Below are positions 5,808 through 7,298 of a stretch of 7,298 nt of DNA, in pieces; positions within the stretch are counted from its first letter, which is position 1, and the number at the start of each line of letters is the position of its first letter. The DNA is taken from contig JAGLUD010000111.1 of assembly GCA_023134935.1 (NCBI GenBank), positions 1-7,298 on the forward strand. Direction: 5' to 3'. The translations under genes and the position numbers were made by a program. This DNA comes from Paracoccaceae bacterium. Its GTDB lineage: Bacteria; Pseudomonadota; Alphaproteobacteria; Rhodobacterales; Rhodobacteraceae. Under the pieces are notes generated by a model. That model searched no databases. It saw nothing but the letters and a program-made list of their open reading frames with translations, and was not told the origin of the DNA.

Positions 5808-7004
5808 ATGTTACAAGGCCGAAAGGTTCTTCTTGTTATTGGTGGCGGGATTGCCGCGTATAAATGCCTCGACCTGATCCGGCGGCTGGCTGAACGTGGT
5901 GCGACGGTTACGCCGGTACTGACACGCGCCGCCACCGAATTTGTGACGCCTTTATCAGTCGCCGCGCTGGCAGGCGAGAAGGTCTATACCGACCTGTTCG
6001 ACCTGACCGACGAGGCCGAGATGGGCCACATCCAGCTTTCCCGTGCTGCCGATCTGTTAGTCGTCGCCCCTGCGACAGCTGACCTATTGGCGAAAATGGC
6101 GACGGGGCAGGCGAACGATTTGGCGACCACGCTTTTACTGGCGACGGACAAGCCCGTGTTGGTAGCACCTTCTATGAACGTTCGGATGTGGGAACATTCA
6201 GCAACGCAACGCAATGTTACAACTTTGAAGGCAGACGGTGTTCGTTTCGTTGGGCCTGATGAAGGCAACATGGCCTGTGGAGAATTCGGCCCCGGGCGGA
6301 TGTCTGAACCGTTGGCGATCATCAGCGCCATAAGTGCGGCACTCGTCGACGGACCCCTGAAAGGCAAACACATTCTGGTGACGTCTGGCCCGACGCACGA
6401 ACCCATTGATCCGGTGCGTTATATCGCCAATCGGTCATCCGGCGCGCAAGGCTCCGCGATTGCGGAGGCGCTGGCGGCGCTGGGCGCAAGTGTGACGTTT
6501 GTTACAGGTCCGGCTGATGCCGGTCGACCCAAGGGTGTGAATGTGATTGAGGTTCAAACTGCACAGCAAATGTTGGAAGCTACGCAGACAGCGCTGCCGG
6601 TTGATGCCGCTGTTTTTGCCGCCGCTGTTGCGGATTGGCGTATCGCAAATGCTACGGATTCCAAAATCAAGAAGGATGGGTCTGGCAACATGCCCTCGCT
6701 TGAATTCACTGAGAACCCTGACGTGTTGCGCACGGTTTCACAGATGACTGACGGACGACCGCAACTGGTTGTTGGGTTCGCTGCAGAAACTGACGATGTG
6801 CTGGCCAACGCTACGGCCAAGCGTGAACGCAAAGGTTGTGACTGGATCGTAGCAAACGATGTTTCGCCTGAAACAGGCATTATGGGTGGCGCAGAAAATG
6901 CTGTGACGCTTATCTCTGACGCCGGGCAAGAAACATGGGAGCGGATGACCAAAGTTGACGTCGCCCGTAAACTCGCAGCGAAAATTGCCGAGGCATTGGC
7001 ATGA
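5808..7004 (+). CDS. coaBC: Bifunctional phosphopantothenoylcysteine decarboxylase / phosphopantothenate-cysteine ligase
   Basis: CoaBC (Dfp), 398 residues, the usual full length. It joins cysteine to 4'-phosphopantothenate using CTP (CoaB half) and then decarboxylates the product with FMN (CoaC half) to give 4'-phosphopantetheine for coenzyme A. The CoaC domain (about 1-180) has the flavoprotein start [20 protein letters not shown], catalytic His74 in [10 protein letters not shown], the PSMNVRMW motif (121-128) with Asn124, and Cys157 in [12 protein letters not shown]. The CoaB domain (about 185-398) opens with [20 protein letters not shown], followed by SSGAQG, AAVADWR (272-278), SKIKK (285-289), NPDVL and GFAAETDD. 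No catalytic residue is missing and there is no split between the domains. The ATG at 5808 has only a weak GTGGA (5795-5799) about 8 nt upstream, but it fits the family N-terminus exactly. The stop overlaps the dut start as ATGA, so the two are probably coupled. Confidence 0.97.
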   Translation: MLQGRKVLLVIGGGIAAYKCLDLIRRLAERGATVTPVLTRAATEFVTPLSVAALAGEKVYTDLFDLTDEAEMGHIQLSRAADLLVVAPATADLLAKMATGQANDLATTLLLATDKPVLVAPSMNVRMWEHSATQRNVTTLKADGVRFVGPDEGNMACGEFGPGRMSEPLAIISAISAALVDGPLKGKHILVTSGPTHEPIDPVRYIANRSSGAQGSAIAEALAALGASVTFVTGPADAGRPKGVNVIEVQTAQQMLEATQTALPVDAAVFAAAVADWRIANATDSKIKKDGSGNMPSLEFTENPDVLRTVSQMTDGRPQLVVGFAAETDDVLANATAKRERKGCDWIVANDVSPETGIMGGAENAVTLISDAGQETWERMTKVDVARKLAAKIAEALA

Positions 7005-7298
7005 CACAAACCGTTTGCATTCACCGCACAGAAGATTCCGATACCGAAATTGCCCTGCCCGCTTACGAAACCGAAGGTTCGGCTGGTATGGATATACGCG
7101 CGAACTTTCCAGCTGGCGCGCGCGACGAAGGCATAACCCTTGCCGCTGGTGCGCGCGCACTAGTTCCGACAGGAATGAAATTTGAGATCCCGCTGGGCTA
7201 CGAGGTGCAAATCCGCCCACGTTCCGGCCTTGCCCTTAAACACGGCGTTACATTAGTTAACGCCCCAGGCACCATCGACAGCGATTATCGCGGCGAGG
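7001..7298 (+). CDS. dut: Deoxyuridine 5'-triphosphate nucleotidohydrolase (3' end cut by window)
   Basis: Trimeric dUTPase, which hydrolyses dUTP to dUMP and pyrophosphate. This keeps uracil out of DNA and supplies dUMP for thymidylate synthesis. The first 99 residues are visible, about two-thirds of a normal dUTPase of roughly 150 residues. Motif 1 is GSAGMDIRA (26-34), motif 2 is [12 protein letters not shown] (72-83, with Ser75), and motif 3 is [13 protein letters not shown] (87-99), which contains Asp93, the residue that activates the attacking water. Motifs 4 and 5 (the glycine-rich C-terminal arm) lie beyond the window. The ATG overlaps the coaBC stop (7001-7004) and is preceded by GAGG at 6990-6993, 7 nt away, so it has its own ribosome-binding site as well as coupling. 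The frame is open to the last base. Confidence 0.97.
   Translation, partial: MTQTVCIHRTEDSDTEIALPAYETEGSAGMDIRANFPAGARDEGITLAAGARALVPTGMKFEIPLGYEVQIRPRSGLALKHGVTLVNAPGTIDSDYRGE

Noticed and set aside
6554..7220. Two long minus-strand frames (156 and 160 codons) opposite coaBC and dut
   Set aside because: They are shadows of well-supported genes, with low-complexity Ser/Ala/Thr-rich or Arg/Cys/Phe-rich translations and no family resemblance.

Overview
The window looks like ordinary chromosomal DNA from an alphaproteobacterium, most probably a member of the Rhodobacterales (Roseobacter group). This rests on the style of the proteins (a CenR-like OmpR-family regulator, an alphaproteobacterial form of ComM, a GST of the YSSWSLRGWLL type), on moderate-to-high GC with AT-rich intergenic gaps, and on three ATGA stop/start overlaps. 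I see no phage, insertion sequence, CRISPR, tRNA, rRNA or toxin-antitoxin signature. Every long reading frame that is not a shadow belongs to a recognisable housekeeping or metabolic family.

Layout. (1) 1-537 (+): the 3' part of an OmpR/PhoB-type response regulator, closed by a strong intrinsic terminator at 559-590. (2) 647-2172 (+): a two-gene unit, exonuclease III (xth) and a crotonase-fold protein, joined by an ATGA overlap. (3) 2169-5650 (-): four genes read leftward in the order cobU, a histidine phosphatase (possibly the alpha-ribazole phosphatase CobC), a glutathione S-transferase and comM. The first two overlap by ATGA; the other joints have gaps of 72 and 60 bp. comM ends tail to tail with the crotonase gene, the two stop codons sharing the tetranucleotide TTAA. 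(4) 5651-5807: a divergent, AT-rich control region. (5) 5808 to the window edge (+): coaBC (dfp), overlapping the start of dut by ATGA; dut is cut by the window edge.

How the genes relate. coaBC makes 4'-phosphopantetheine for coenzyme A, and its neighbour dut keeps uracil out of DNA; a coaBC-dut pairing is familiar from other bacteria, including E. coli. xth repairs abasic sites, which links loosely to dut through base-excision repair, although the two sit at opposite ends of the window. cobU and the adjacent phosphatase would both act in nucleotide-loop assembly of cobalamin. comM handles incoming single-stranded DNA in transformation and, in Rhodobacter, in gene-transfer-agent uptake. A TTAACCAT motif just upstream of it resembles a CtrA half-site.

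I did not find a previously undescribed system. The points most worth checking are the CtrA-like motif before comM, the crotonase that lacks one of the two usual catalytic glutamates, and the divergent AT-rich region with its 21-codon reading frame.
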